Shown piece by piece: positions 26,928 through 35,957 of a stretch of 64,000 nucleotides of DNA. Below the pieces are notes generated by a model. It was given only the letters and a program-made list of their open reading frames with translations, was not told the origin of the DNA and ran no database searches. Position 1 is the first letter of the stretch; each line of letters starts with the position of its first letter. Origin of the DNA: Brenneria sp. hezel4-2-4 (lineage in GTDB: Bacteria > Pseudomonadota > Gammaproteobacteria > Enterobacterales > Enterobacteriaceae); contig NZ_JABJXS010000016.1 in NCBI RefSeq assembly GCF_013155275.1, positions 1-64,000 on the forward strand, read 5' to 3'. The position numbers were made by a program, and so were the translations under genes.

Positions 26928-28172
26928 ATGAACAATGAACTGTACGCGCAAATCAATCCCCCTTATCGGCTGTTGATGGGGCCGGGGCCAATCAACGCCG
27001 ATCCGCGTGTATTGCGGGCGATGGCCAGTCAGTTGATCGGGCAATACGACCCGGCGATGACCAACTATATGAATCAGGTGATGGATCTGTATCGCCAACT
27101 GTTTCGTACCGAAAACCGCTGGACGATGCTGGTGGACGGAACATCGCGCGCCGGAATCGAAGCCATTCTGCTGTCGGCGATCCGCCCCGGCGACAAAGTG
27201 CTGGTGCCGGTGTTCGGGCGCTTTGGTCATCTGCTGTGTGAGATTGCCCGTCGTTGCCGCGCCGACGTCCATACCATTGAGGTGCCCTGGGGTGAAGTCT
27301 TCACGCCGGATCAAATAGAAGACGCCATCAAAACCGTGCGCCCCCGCCTGCTGCTGACGGTGCAGGGCGATACCTCGACCACCATGTTGCAGCCGCTGGC
27401 CGAACTGGGCGATATTTGCCGCCGCCACGGCGTGCTGTTTTATACCGATGCGACCGCTTCGTTCGGCGGCAATGCCCTGGAGACCGATGCCTGGGGGCTG
27501 GATGCGGTTTCCGCCGGTCTGCAAAAATGTCTGGGCGGGCCGTCCGGTAGCTCGCCGATTACGCTTAGCCCGCAGATGGAAGCGGTGATCCGCCGTCGCA
27601 AGTGTATCGAACAAGGTATTCGCACCGACGCTCATCAGGACGGCGATGACGAAATGATCTACTCCAACTATTTCGATCTCGGCATGGTGATGGATTACTG
27701 GGGGCCGGAACGCCTGAATCACCACACGGAGGCCACCAGCATGCTGTTTGCCGCCCGCGAATGCGCCCGGGTGATTGTTGAGGAAGGGTTGGATCGGAGT
27801 ATTGCCCGCCATGCATTACACGGTAAGGCGCTGGTTGCCGGTATTCAGGGCATGGGACTGGACACTTTCGGCGATCTGGACAACAAGATGAATAACGTGC
27901 TGGGCGTGGCGATCCCGCCCGGGATCCACGGCGAGCAGGTTCGCAAGATGCTGCTGGATGATTTCGCCATTGAAATCGGCACCTCGTTCGGGCCGTTGCA
28001 GGGCAAGATCTGGCGTATCGGCACCATGGGCTACAACGCCCGTAAAGATTGCGTGATGCAAACGCTGAGCGCGCTGGAAGCGGTGTTGAACCGTCTGGGC
28101 TTCCGTTCGGTTCAGGGCGCGGCGCTACAGGCTGCCTGGGATTGCTACGCTACCGATGAGGGCCGTGCATGA
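26928..28172 (+). CDS. hpxJ: Ureidoglycine-type aminotransferase HpxJ (PucG-like)
   Basis: PLP enzyme of the alanine-glyoxylate aminotransferase family (class V). PucG of Bacillus moves the amino group of (S)-ureidoglycine to glyoxylate, giving oxalurate and glycine; the neighbouring oxalurate genes support the same role here. The 414-residue product has YRLLMGPGPINADPRVLRAM at its start, the substrate region DGTSRAGIEAILLSAIRPGD, and the PLP lysine in SAGLQKCLGGPSG near residue 200. A GAGGAG ribosome site lies before the ATG, 175 nt after the ATPase gene, and hpxK overlaps its end by 4 nt. Confidence 0.87.
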   Translation: MNNELYAQINPPYRLLMGPGPINADPRVLRAMASQLIGQYDPAMTNYMNQVMDLYRQLFRTENRWTMLVDGTSRAGIEAILLSAIRPGDKVLVPVFGRFGHLLCEIARRCRADVHTIEVPWGEVFTPDQIEDAIKTVRPRLLLTVQGDTSTTMLQPLAELGDICRRHGVLFYTDATASFGGNALETDAWGLDAVSAGLQKCLGGPSGSSPITLSPQMEAVIRRRKCIEQGIRTDAHQDGDDEMIYSNYFDLGMVMDYWGPERLNHHTEATSMLFAARECARVIVEEGLDRSIARHALHGKALVAGIQGMGLDTFGDLDNKMNNVLGVAIPPGIHGEQVRKMLLDDFAIEIGTSFGPLQGKIWRIGTMGYNARKDCVMQTLSALEAVLNRLGFRSVQGAALQAAWDCYATDEGRA

Positions 28173-29443
28173 GTCATGCCCTGATGTCGGAGTCCGCCGC
28201 GCTGGCCGCTGCTGAGCAAGTCATGAGGCGCTGCGATGCGCTGGCGGAAATCAGTGAAACCGTCGGACAGCTCACGCGGGTGTATCTGTCGCCGGAACAA
28301 TTGCGCGCCAACGCGCTGGTCGGCGAATGGATGCGTGAGGCCGGTATGCGGGTCTGGCAGGATAGCGTCGGCAACATTTGCGGCCGTTATGAGGGGCTTG
28401 CCCCGAATGCGCCCGCGCTGCTGATGGGGTCGCATCTTGATACGGTGCGTAATGCCGGGCGCTATGACGGCATGCTCGGGGTGTTGACCGCCATTGAAAC
28501 GGTGCGTTTTCTGCATCGGCAACAGATTCGCCTGCCGGTGGCGCTGGAAATCGTCGGATTTGGCGATGAAGAGGGGACCCGTTTCGGCATTACCCTGCTG
28601 GGCAGCCGGGGACTGACCGGCACCTGGCCCGACAGCTGGCTTGGCTGTCAGGACGCGCAGGGCATCACCGTTGAACAGGCGTTGAAAAATGTCGGACTGG
28701 ATCCGCGGGCGATCGCGCAGGCGGCGCGTCCGGTCGGCGATATCGTCGCCTATCTGGAACTGCATATCGAGCAGGGGCCTTGTCTGGAACAACAGGATTT
28801 GGCGTTAGGCGTGGTGACGGCGATTAACGGCGCCCGACGCTTGAACTGTACCTTTCACGGGCTGGCCGGACATGCCGGTACGGTGCCGATGACGCAGCGT
28901 CACGACGCGTTGGCGGCCGCGGCCGAGTGGATGGTGCGGGCGGAAAGACTGACGAAAGAAAGCGATCCTTATCTGGTCGCCACATTCGGCACGCTGCAAT
29001 GTTTGCCGGGGGCCGCCAACGTTATCCCCGGCGAAGTGCGGTTAACGCTGGATATTCGCGGGCCGGAAGATGTGGCGCTGGATGCGTTGCTGCAAAAGCT
29101 GCTGGCGCTGGGTAACGAGATTGCCGGCGAACGCGGGTGTCGGTTTGCGGCCGAAGAGTATTATCGGATTGCCGCCACCCGCTGCGACGCGGCGCTGCAA
29201 CAGCGTTTGAGCGAGGCGGTGATGCAGGTTCAGGGACGAAATCTGTTGCTGCCCAGCGGCGCGGGGCACGACGCCATCGCCATCGCCGAACGCTGGCCGG
29301 TCGCGATGCTGTTTGTTCGCTGCCGGGGCGGGGTCAGCCATCACCCTGACGAATCGGTGACGGCGGCGGATGTGGCGCTGGCGCTGAGGGCGTGGTCAAG
29401 TACGGTTCTTGGCTATCAGGGCGAGCGCTTGTTTATAGCGTAA
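28169..29443 (+). CDS. hpxK: Allantoate amidohydrolase HpxK
   Basis: Metal-dependent M20-family amidohydrolase that splits allantoate to ureidoglycine, CO2 and ammonia. The 424-residue product has the metal-ligand segments MGSHLDTVRNAGRYDGMLGV (His and Asp), GFGDEEGTRFG (Glu pair), ELHIEQGPCLE and the C-terminal SGAGHDAIAIAERWP with CRGGVSHHPDESV. It overlaps hpxJ by 4 nt at the start. Its 3' end overlaps that of convergent yafV by 11 nt. Confidence 0.92.
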   Translation: MSHALMSESAALAAAEQVMRRCDALAEISETVGQLTRVYLSPEQLRANALVGEWMREAGMRVWQDSVGNICGRYEGLAPNAPALLMGSHLDTVRNAGRYDGMLGVLTAIETVRFLHRQQIRLPVALEIVGFGDEEGTRFGITLLGSRGLTGTWPDSWLGCQDAQGITVEQALKNVGLDPRAIAQAARPVGDIVAYLELHIEQGPCLEQQDLALGVVTAINGARRLNCTFHGLAGHAGTVPMTQRHDALAAAAEWMVRAERLTKESDPYLVATFGTLQCLPGAANVIPGEVRLTLDIRGPEDVALDALLQKLLALGNEIAGERGCRFAAEEYYRIAATRCDAALQQRLSEAVMQVQGRNLLLPSGAGHDAIAIAERWPVAMLFVRCRGGVSHHPDESVTAADVALALRAWSSTVLGYQGERLFIA

Positions 29444-30200
29444 ACCGGTCCGCATCACGCCATGCCGGGAAGGATTCCCGGTAGCTTTGCAATACTTCCA
29501 GCGACAGTTCGGCATCCAGACGCGCAGGTTGGTTGGCGGGCGCCGACGCCAGAATCTCTCCTTGCGCGTTAACGATCAGGCTGTCGCCCCGGTAGCTGTG
29601 GCCATTGCCGTCGCTTCCCACGCGGTTGCACCCCGCGACGTAGGCCTGATTCTCAATCGCCCGCGCCGCCAACAGCGTTTGCCAGTGCGGTGAACGCGGC
29701 GCGGGCCAGTTAGCCACGTACAGCAGCAGGTCGTAATCCTGGCGGTTACGCGACCACACCGGAAAGCGCAGGTCATAGCAAATCAGCGGGCAAATCCGCC
29801 AGCCGCGCCATTCAATAATCAAACGCTCCACGCCGGCCTGATAATATTGATGCTCGTTTGCCATGCGGAATAAATGGCGTTTATCGTACTGGTAAACCTC
29901 ACCATGCGGATCGACCAGCAGGAAACGGTTCACCGCGCCTTTGGGCGTGCGCACGGCAATGCTGCCGCCGATTAAGGCATTATTTTTCTGCGCCCATTGA
30001 TGCAGCCACTTCTCGACAACCGACTGTTCCAGACTGTTCTTTGCCGCCTCCATGGCGAAACCGGTGGTAAACATCTCGGGCAACACGATCAGATCGCGGC
30101 CCGTAAGGTCGGCCAATAGCGTATCAAAGTGGCTCAGGTTGGCTGCGCTATCCAGCCAGACCAGCGGTTGTTGCAGCAATGAAATTTTTAAAGTCGACAT
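29433..30200 (-). CDS. yafV: Omega-amidase YafV (alpha-ketoglutaramate amidase)
   Basis: Nitrilase-superfamily enzyme that hydrolyses 2-oxoglutaramate to 2-oxoglutarate and ammonia, removing the product of glutamine transaminases. The 255-residue product has the Glu-Lys-Cys triad: Glu in LPEMFTTGFAM (about 42), Lys in YDKRHLFRM (about 108) and Cys in LICYDLRFPVW (about 142). I start at the ATG at 30200 (MSTLKISLLQQPLVWLD), as in E. coli; the frame is open further. The start lies 13 nt inside the end of ybdL, so the two are translationally linked and probably act together. Confidence 0.93.
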   Translation of the reverse strand: MSTLKISLLQQPLVWLDSAANLSHFDTLLADLTGRDLIVLPEMFTTGFAMEAAKNSLEQSVVEKWLHQWAQKNNALIGGSIAVRTPKGAVNRFLLVDPHGEVYQYDKRHLFRMANEHQYYQAGVERLIIEWRGWRICPLICYDLRFPVWSRNRQDYDLLLYVANWPAPRSPHWQTLLAARAIENQAYVAGCNRVGSDGNGHSYRGDSLIVNAQGEILASAPANQPARLDAELSLEVLQSYRESFPAWRDADRFTL

Positions 30201-31345
30201 AAACGCTCCGCGGCCGCATCTAATGTAGGTTCCTGTTTGGCAAAGCATAGCCGAATTAATTTATGGGGAAAGGGATCGGCGCAGAATACGGAAAGCGGAA
30301 TGGCGGCCACGCCCACATGCTCGGTCAACCAGCGGCAGAAGTTGACATCATCCAGATCGGAAATCGCACGGTAATCCGCCAGCAGGAAATAGGTGCCTTC
30401 GCAGGGCAGAATGTCAAAACGGCTGCTCGCCAGCGCATTGACGAAGCGATCGCGGCGGGCGCGGTAAAAATCCGGCAGTTCGCGCCAGTGCTGCGGCCGT
30501 TCACGCAACATGTCGGCAATCGCCAATTGGGCTGGCGTGTTGACTGAAAAGGTCAGGTATTGATGGATCTTGCGTACTTCCGCGCTCAGCGCGGCGGGTG
30601 CGACGCAATAGCCGACTTTCCAACCGGTCATATGAAAGGTTTTGCCGAATGAGGACACGGCGATGGCCCGCTGACGCAGCGACGGGTGCGCCAGCACGCT
30701 GGCGTGACCTTCTTCGGCAAAACAAATATGCTCATACACTTCATCGCTCAGCACGTAGATCTCATGCGCGGCAATGGCCTGCCAAAGCTGGTGGAAATCT
30801 TCTTTCTTCCATACGGTGGCGGAGGGATTATGCGGCGTATTCAGGATCACCAGCCGGGTACGCTCGCTGAGCAGTGCGGCGAACTCAGCCCAGTCAACGC
30901 GAAAAGCGGGCGGTTGCAGAGCAAGGCGCTTCAGCACCCCGCCTGCCAACGCCACCGCAGGGGCGTAGCTGTCATAGCTGGGATCGAAACAGATCACTTC
31001 ATCGCCGGGACGCACCAGCGCCGTAATGGCGGCAAACAGGGCTTCCGTGGCGCCGGCGGTGACGGTCACTTCGCTATCGGCGTCAGGTTTCCAGCCATAT
31101 AGCTCGGCGGTTTTCTCGGCAATCACGGTACGCAGCGGGGCCATCCCGGTCATCGGCGCATATTGATTCGCCCCCTGACTGACGTGATAGGCCAGTCGCT
31201 GCTGTAAATAGTCGGGGCCGTCAAAGTCGGGGAAGCCTTGTGATAGATTGATGGCCTGATGCTGCTGAGCCAGAGCGCTCATCTGCGTAAAAATAGTGGT
31301 GCCCAGAGACGGTAGTTTACTTTCGGGAATAAGCGCGGCGCTCAT
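30188..31345 (-). CDS. ybdL: Methionine/glutamine aminotransferase YbdL
   Basis: Class I PLP aminotransferase that favours methionine and other aromatic or sulfur amino acids in E. coli. Here it would convert 4-methylthio-2-oxobutyrate to methionine, the last step of methionine salvage. The 385-residue product has INLSQGFPDFDGPDYLQQRL, the substrate segment NTPHNPSATVW and the PLP lysine in SSFGKTFHMTGWKVGY near 236. I start at 31345 (MSAALIPESKLPSLGTTIFT), matching E. coli (386 aa). It is divergent from mtnBCD across a MetJ-like operator and overlaps yafV downstream. Confidence 0.93.
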   Translation of the reverse strand: MSAALIPESKLPSLGTTIFTQMSALAQQHQAINLSQGFPDFDGPDYLQQRLAYHVSQGANQYAPMTGMAPLRTVIAEKTAELYGWKPDADSEVTVTAGATEALFAAITALVRPGDEVICFDPSYDSYAPAVALAGGVLKRLALQPPAFRVDWAEFAALLSERTRLVILNTPHNPSATVWKKEDFHQLWQAIAAHEIYVLSDEVYEHICFAEEGHASVLAHPSLRQRAIAVSSFGKTFHMTGWKVGYCVAPAALSAEVRKIHQYLTFSVNTPAQLAIADMLRERPQHWRELPDFYRARRDRFVNALASSRFDILPCEGTYFLLADYRAISDLDDVNFCRWLTEHVGVAAIPLSVFCADPFPHKLIRLCFAKQEPTLDAAAERLCRL

Positions 31346-31411
31346 GGCGGATTGGACTCCTGCAAACCTGTATTGCTTGACAATATAACACGATGTAGTA
31401 TTTGGCAATCA

Positions 31412-31435
31412 AGACGCTTGGACGTTTAAACGGCT
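31412..31435. promoter_or_regulatory. MetJ-like operator between ybdL and mtnB
   Basis: Three adjacent octamers, AGACGCTT, GGACGTTT and AAACGGCT, each match the met box AGACGTCT in five or six of eight bases with exact 8-nt spacing. A more degenerate fourth box may follow (AAATGCTT). MetJ binds such tandem boxes when S-adenosylmethionine is plentiful, so both ybdL-yafV and mtnBCD could be repressed by it. Confidence 0.72.
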
Positions 31436-31496
31436 AAATGCTTTTAAATGCTAAGACATAACAAAAAGTACTAAGCACTCACAAATAGGAAGTTTT

Positions 31497-32111
31497 ATGC
31501 CAGAAAACCTGCAACTTACGGCACTGCTCGCCGCCTGCCGCTGGATAGGGCAAAAAGGCTGGTGTCCGGCGACCGGGGGGAATATGTCCGTGCGCCTTGA
31601 TGAACAACAGTGCCTGATCACTCAATCAGGCAAGGATAAAGGCAGCTTGCAGGCTGATGATTTCCTGCTGGTGGATATCGCCACCAATCACGTCCCCAGC
31701 GGGCGTTCGCCTTCAGCGGAAACCGGGCTGCACACGCTGCTGTACCGGACGTATCCGCAGGTTGGCGCGGTGCTGCATACCCATTCGGTCAACGCGACCG
31801 TCCTCTCCAGAGTGGAAACCGGGCCGGAACTGGTGCTGCAAGGGTATGAAATGCAGAAGTCGCTGGCGGGGCAGAAAAGCCATCTGGATCGGGTGGCGAT
31901 CCCGATTTTCGATAACGACCAGGATATTCCGGCGCTGGCCGAGCGGGTGGCGGCGCGTGCCAGGCATGAGCCGTTACGCTACGGTTTTCTGGTGCGTGGA
32001 CACGGCCTCTATTGCTGGGGGGAGAGCGTACAAGAGGCGCGCCGTCATCTGGAAGGGCTGGAGTTCCTGTTTCAGTGCGAACTGCAACGTCGACTGCTGG
32101 AGGCCAAATGA
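31497..32111 (+). CDS. mtnB: Methylthioribulose-1-phosphate dehydratase
   Basis: Class II aldolase-family enzyme that dehydrates 5-methylthioribulose-1-phosphate to the diketo-phosphate in methionine salvage. The 204-residue product has the zinc-site histidines in [12 protein letters not shown] (about residues 93-95) and [12 protein letters not shown] (about 168), and the substrate-binding start [21 protein letters not shown] precedes the ATG. It is the first gene of mtnBCD and overlaps mtnC by 4 nt. Confidence 0.95.
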   Translation: MPENLQLTALLAACRWIGQKGWCPATGGNMSVRLDEQQCLITQSGKDKGSLQADDFLLVDIATNHVPSGRSPSAETGLHTLLYRTYPQVGAVLHTHSVNATVLSRVETGPELVLQGYEMQKSLAGQKSHLDRVAIPIFDNDQDIPALAERVAARARHEPLRYGFLVRGHGLYCWGESVQEARRHLEGLEFLFQCELQRRLLEAK

Positions 32112-32812
32112 GCCAGGCCCGCGCAATTAAAGCGATAGTGACGGATATTGAAGGCACCACCAGCGATATTCGTTTTGTCCATAATGTATTGTTCCCCTAT
32201 GCCCGTGAACGTCTGGCGGATACCGTGCGTCAGGGAGAAGGCAATCAGGAGATCGCTCAGGCGCTGACGCTTTTGCGTCAGGAGTTGACCTGGCCAGACG
32301 CTGATGAAGAGACGTTAATCGCGGCGCTCCATCAGTTTATGGACGAAGATCGTAAATCGACCGCACTCAAGCTGTTGCAAGGCATTATCTGGCGTACCGG
32401 TTATCATAACGGCGATTTCCGCGGGCATCTTTACCCGGACGTCGCCGAACGACTGGCTGACTGGCGGCGGCAAGGCATTCGTCTGTATGTCTATTCGTCG
32501 GGGTCGGTTGAGGCGCAGCAACTGCTTTTTGGTTACAGTGAGGCGGGGGATTTACGCCCGTTGTTCAGCGACTATTTTGATACCCGCGTCGGCGCGAAGC
32601 GCGAAACGGCGTCTTACCAGACCATTGCGCAATCCATCGATTTGCCCCCCGGGCAGCTGCTTTTTCTGTCGGACATCCGTCAGGAATTGGACGCCGCGCA
32701 GCAAGCGGGGTGGCATACCTGTCAGCTCATCCGTACCGATGCTGATGATTTGAGCCGTCACCGTCAGGTGACACGTTTTGACCAGATTGACGTACAGGAG
32801 TATTCCCAATGA
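32108..32812 (+). CDS. mtnC: Enolase-phosphatase (2,3-diketo-5-methylthiopentyl-1-phosphate)
   Basis: Bifunctional HAD-superfamily enzyme that enolises and dephosphorylates the MtnB product to the acireductone. The 234-residue product has the nucleophile motif in the form [11 protein letters not shown] (Asp at about residue 11), [17 protein letters not shown] (motif II Ser) and the motif III/IV region [17 protein letters not shown]. Start and stop overlap mtnB and mtnD by 4 nt each, indicating tight coupling. Confidence 0.95.
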   Translation: MSQARAIKAIVTDIEGTTSDIRFVHNVLFPYARERLADTVRQGEGNQEIAQALTLLRQELTWPDADEETLIAALHQFMDEDRKSTALKLLQGIIWRTGYHNGDFRGHLYPDVAERLADWRRQGIRLYVYSSGSVEAQQLLFGYSEAGDLRPLFSDYFDTRVGAKRETASYQTIAQSIDLPPGQLLFLSDIRQELDAAQQAGWHTCQLIRTDADDLSRHRQVTRFDQIDVQEYSQ

Positions 32813-33354
32813 GCGCACTGACTATTTTTAGCGATAGCGATGCAAGCCAGCCGATTTGGCAAAGTCAGGATGCGGAGGCTATCCGTCAGCAACTGGCCGA
32901 CATCGGCGTGCGGTTTGAGCGCTGGCAGGCGAATCAGCCGTTAAGCGCCAACCCAGATTCTGAAGAAGTGCTGGCGGCTTATCGGCACGATATCGACCGG
33001 CTAGTGGCGGAAAAAGGCTATCAGAGCTGTGATGTGATCAGTATCCGGGCGGATAATCCGCAGCGCGCGGAACTGCGCGCCAAGTTTCTGTCCGAACACA
33101 CGCACGACGAGGATGAGGTGCGTTTCTTCGTGGAAGGCGCCGGGCTGTTCTGCCTGCACTTGCAAGGCAAGATCTTCCAGATCCTGTGCGAGAAAAACGA
33201 TCTGCTGTCGGTTCCCGCGGGAACCGCGCATTGGTTTGATATGGGCCCGAAACCGCATTTCACCGCGATTCGGCTGTTCGATAACCCGGAAGGCTGGATC
33301 GCGCATTTTACCGGCGACAAGATCGCCGATGGGTATCCGAAACTGGCGGGTTGA
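32809..33354 (+). CDS. mtnD: Acireductone dioxygenase
   Basis: Cupin metalloenzyme; with iron it gives 4-methylthio-2-oxobutyrate and formate, while with nickel it makes an off-pathway product in Klebsiella. The 181-residue product has the first cupin motif [16 protein letters not shown] (metal ligands His, His, Glu from about 97-103) and the last histidine in [12 protein letters not shown] (about 141). It ends the mtnBCD operon, and a palindromic repeat element follows. Confidence 0.95.
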   Translation: MSALTIFSDSDASQPIWQSQDAEAIRQQLADIGVRFERWQANQPLSANPDSEEVLAAYRHDIDRLVAEKGYQSCDVISIRADNPQRAELRAKFLSEHTHDEDEVRFFVEGAGLFCLHLQGKIFQILCEKNDLLSVPAGTAHWFDMGPKPHFTAIRLFDNPEGWIAHFTGDKIADGYPKLAG

Positions 33355-33379
33355 ATTTGAGGGATTTTTGTAAAAGAGC

Positions 33380-33549
33380 TGCGCCAGCTTGACTGGCGCA
33401 TCTCAGACCATTGACAAAGCCTGTTATTAGGGAGAGCGTGGCGAGGGCCGTAGCGGCGTAAGCCGCCGGAGCGCCCCTCGGTACGGTAGGCCCGGGTATC
33501 TCAGGCTTACAGACGACTTTGTCAGCAACCTCAGATGCGCCAGTTTTTT
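33380..33549. repeat. Palindromic intergenic element between mtnD and mtnA (copy 2)
   Basis: A local hairpin TGCGCCAG-CTGGCGCA (33380-33400) comes first. End B, TCTCAGACCATTGACAAAGCC (33401-33421), then begins the element, and end A, CTTTGTCAGCAACCTCAG (33517-33534), ends it, followed by TGCGCCAG (33536-33543) and a T-run. The ends are the same as in copy 1 at 14405-14600 but the element is inverted, and the interior differs. The outer CTGGCGCA and TGCGCCAG pair across the whole element, and the T-run gives a plus-strand terminator for mtnBCD. Confidence 0.75.
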
Positions 33550-34576
33550 ATTTCAGCGCCGAGTTAAAAATCCCCTCTTGCACCGCCTGCGGCGTCACGA
33601 TGCCGGTATCCAGCACCCAACCGCTGATAAGCCGAGCCGGGGTGACGTCAAACGCCGGGTTATAGACCGGGGCGTGTTGCGGCGCCCACTGGCAGCTACC
33701 GAAGCTGCCGCATACGCCCGTCACCTCGGCGGATGCCCGTTGCTCAATGGGAATGGCGCCGCCGTTCGGACATGCCGGATCGTGCGTGGTATGCGGCGCG
33801 GCGACGTAAAAGGGGATCTGATGGTAGTGCGCCAGCACCGCCAGACTGTAGGTGCCTATTTTGTTGGCGACATCGCCGTTGGCGGCAATGCGATCGGCCC
33901 CGACCCATACCGCGTCCACTTTCCCTTGCGCCATCAGGCCGGCGGCCATCGAATCGCAAATCAGTTGATAAGGAATACCTAATTCGCCCAGTTCCCAGGC
34001 GGTTAGCCGCCCGCCCTGAAGCAACGGCCGGGTTTCATCAACCCAGACCCGGGCGACTTTTCCCTGCTGGTGCGCACGCAGCAGTACGCCGATGGCGGTG
34101 CCGATACCGGCGGTAGCCAGTCCGCCGGTGTTGCAGTGGGTCAGCAACTGGCTGTCGGGGCGCACCAGCGTGGCGCCATGATCGGCAATACGTTCGCACA
34201 GCGCCCGATCTTCTTCAACCAGCCGCAGCGCTTCCTGTTCCATCGCAGGGATAAATTCCGGCTGCGCCAGCGCCTGTTTCATCCGATCCAGATTATTCAT
34301 CAGATTCACCGCGGTGGGACGCGCCGCACGCAGCGTCTCCAGCGCCGACGTCAGTTCGGGCCGGCTTAGCCCTTGCTTCGCCAGTAACGCCAGCAACAAA
34401 CTGGCGGATAAGCCAATCAGCGGCGCGCCACGCACGCGTAACGCCTGAATATGATCAACCAGTGTCGCCACCTCCGGGCAGGGACACCAGCGTTTTTCCT
34501 GTGGCAGCGCCTGCTGATCGAGGATCCAAAGTTGGCCGTCAACAATTTTCAGACTGGTTGTGTTAATTCTCTGCAT
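33548..34576 (-). CDS. mtnA: Methylthioribose-1-phosphate isomerase
   Basis: Converts methylthioribose-1-phosphate to methylthioribulose-1-phosphate; the family is related to eIF2B subunits. The 342-residue product has [20 protein letters not shown] near the N-terminus, the catalytic cysteine in [20 protein letters not shown] (about residue 169) and the catalytic aspartate in [20 protein letters not shown] (about 249). It is convergent with mtnBCD and divergent from mtnK, whose shared promoter region carries MetJ-like boxes. Confidence 0.95.
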   Translation of the reverse strand: MQRINTTSLKIVDGQLWILDQQALPQEKRWCPCPEVATLVDHIQALRVRGAPLIGLSASLLLALLAKQGLSRPELTSALETLRAARPTAVNLMNNLDRMKQALAQPEFIPAMEQEALRLVEEDRALCERIADHGATLVRPDSQLLTHCNTGGLATAGIGTAIGVLLRAHQQGKVARVWVDETRPLLQGGRLTAWELGELGIPYQLICDSMAAGLMAQGKVDAVWVGADRIAANGDVANKIGTYSLAVLAHYHQIPFYVAAPHTTHDPACPNGGAIPIEQRASAEVTGVCGSFGSCQWAPQHAPVYNPAFDVTPARLISGWVLDTGIVTPQAVQEGIFNSALK

Positions 34577-34637
34577 TAGTGGTTAAATCCATGTTGCGTT
34601 ATTGCGTCAATTTTCTTATTCTGCCAATATGTTGAAT

Positions 34638-34669
34638 GGATGTATAGACGTCCAAACGCTTTTATGTCC
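34638..34669. promoter_or_regulatory. MetJ-like operator between mtnA and mtnK
   Basis: Four consecutive octamers, GGATGTAT, AGACGTCC, AAACGCTT and TTATGTCC, lie in exact 8-nt register; the second matches the met box AGACGTCT in seven of eight bases. The array is central to the divergent mtnA-mtnK promoter region and could repress both genes. Confidence 0.78.
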
Positions 34670-34719
34670 AAAAATGATTTTTCACCATCGGGTGAGCGCA
34701 GAATAATAAGGGGTTGGCA

Positions 34720-35922
34720 ATGTCACTTTACCGCACCTTTACGGCGGACGATGCCGTAGAATACGCCCGCCGGTATGGCGGGATAAGCGATCCGCACTCG
34801 CTGGTCGCTGCCGAGGAAATTGGCGACGGTAATCTGAATTTAGTGTTTAAAATTCGCGATACGCAGGGCGTTAGCCGGGTGATTGTCAAACAGGCTTTAC
34901 CTTATGTGCGTTGCGTCGGCGAATCCTGGCCGTTGACGCTGGATCGCGCCCGTATAGAAGCTGAAACGCTGCGGACGCATGCGCAGTTTTGCCCTCAGCA
35001 TACGGTGAGCGTTCTGCATCATGACGCCGAACTGGCGGTGATGGTGCAGGAAGATCTTTCCGATCACCGCATCTGGCGCAGCGAGTTGATTCAGGGACGC
35101 CACTACCCACAGGCGGCGGCGCAGTTAGGTGAATATCTGGCGCAGACCTTGTTTCATACGTCGGATTTTTATCAGTCTCCGCAGGTTAAAAAAGCGTCCG
35201 TCAGCCAGTTCACCAACCCTGAGCTGTGTCAGATCACCGAAGATTTGTTTTTCACCGATCCCTATATTGAGCACCAAAGAAATCGCTTTGACGCGGTGCT
35301 GGCCCCCGATGTGCAGGCGTTGCGTGACGATCGGGCGCTGAAGCTGGCGGTCGCGGGATTAAAGCACCGTTTTCTGAGCAAAGCCGAGGCATTGCTGCAC
35401 GGCGATATTCACAGCGGTTCAATCTTTGTGGCGGAAGGGCGCTTAAAGGCGATTGATGCCGAGTTTGGTTTCTACGGGCCGATAGGGTTCGATGTGGGAA
35501 CGGCATTGGGCAATCTGCTGCTGAACTACTGTGGGTTGCCGGGGCTGTTGGCGCCGCGTGAGGCGGCGGCGGGACGCGAGCAGCGTTTTGAAGATATCCG
35601 CACGTTGTGGAATACTTTCGCCGTGCGCTTTTTATCGCTGAGTCAGCGTCATAGCCGCGAGCCTTCTTTGGCTGAATCAGGCTATGCCGAAATCTTTTTA
35701 CAGCAGGTATGGCGGGATACGGTTGGCTATTGCGGCACGGAACTGATTCGGCGCACCATCGGCCTGGCGCACGTCGCCGATCTTGACAATATTCAGGATG
35801 ACGACGCCCGGGCGGAATGCCAACGTCAGGCGTTAAGCCTCGGCCGGAGGTTAATCCTTGCCGCGGATCACATCGCCAACGAGGATGAACTGCTGGCCCG
35901 CGTGCGTCAAAGCGGCGCGTAA
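34720..35922 (+). CDS. mtnK: Methylthioribose kinase
   Basis: Phosphorylates 5-methylthioribose with ATP, the entry step of salvage after MTA nucleosidase. The 400-residue product has a protein-kinase-like fold (APH type): the ATP-loop region [16 protein letters not shown], the catalytic block [16 protein letters not shown] (about residue 230) and the metal-binding [16 protein letters not shown] start at the ATG at 34720 with AAGGGG upstream rather than the in-frame TTG six bases earlier. Confidence 0.95.
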   Translation: MSLYRTFTADDAVEYARRYGGISDPHSLVAAEEIGDGNLNLVFKIRDTQGVSRVIVKQALPYVRCVGESWPLTLDRARIEAETLRTHAQFCPQHTVSVLHHDAELAVMVQEDLSDHRIWRSELIQGRHYPQAAAQLGEYLAQTLFHTSDFYQSPQVKKASVSQFTNPELCQITEDLFFTDPYIEHQRNRFDAVLAPDVQALRDDRALKLAVAGLKHRFLSKAEALLHGDIHSGSIFVAEGRLKAIDAEFGFYGPIGFDVGTALGNLLLNYCGLPGLLAPREAAAGREQRFEDIRTLWNTFAVRFLSLSQRHSREPSLAESGYAEIFLQQVWRDTVGYCGTELIRRTIGLAHVADLDNIQDDDARAECQRQALSLGRRLILAADHIANEDELLARVRQSGA

Positions 35923-35957
35923 CATACCGATGCGGGGCATATTGTCGCCCCGTATGC

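Noticed and set aside
26844..27812. A 322-codon open frame on the minus strand
   Set aside because: Antisense to hpxJ, with no recognisable family pattern and no ribosome site.
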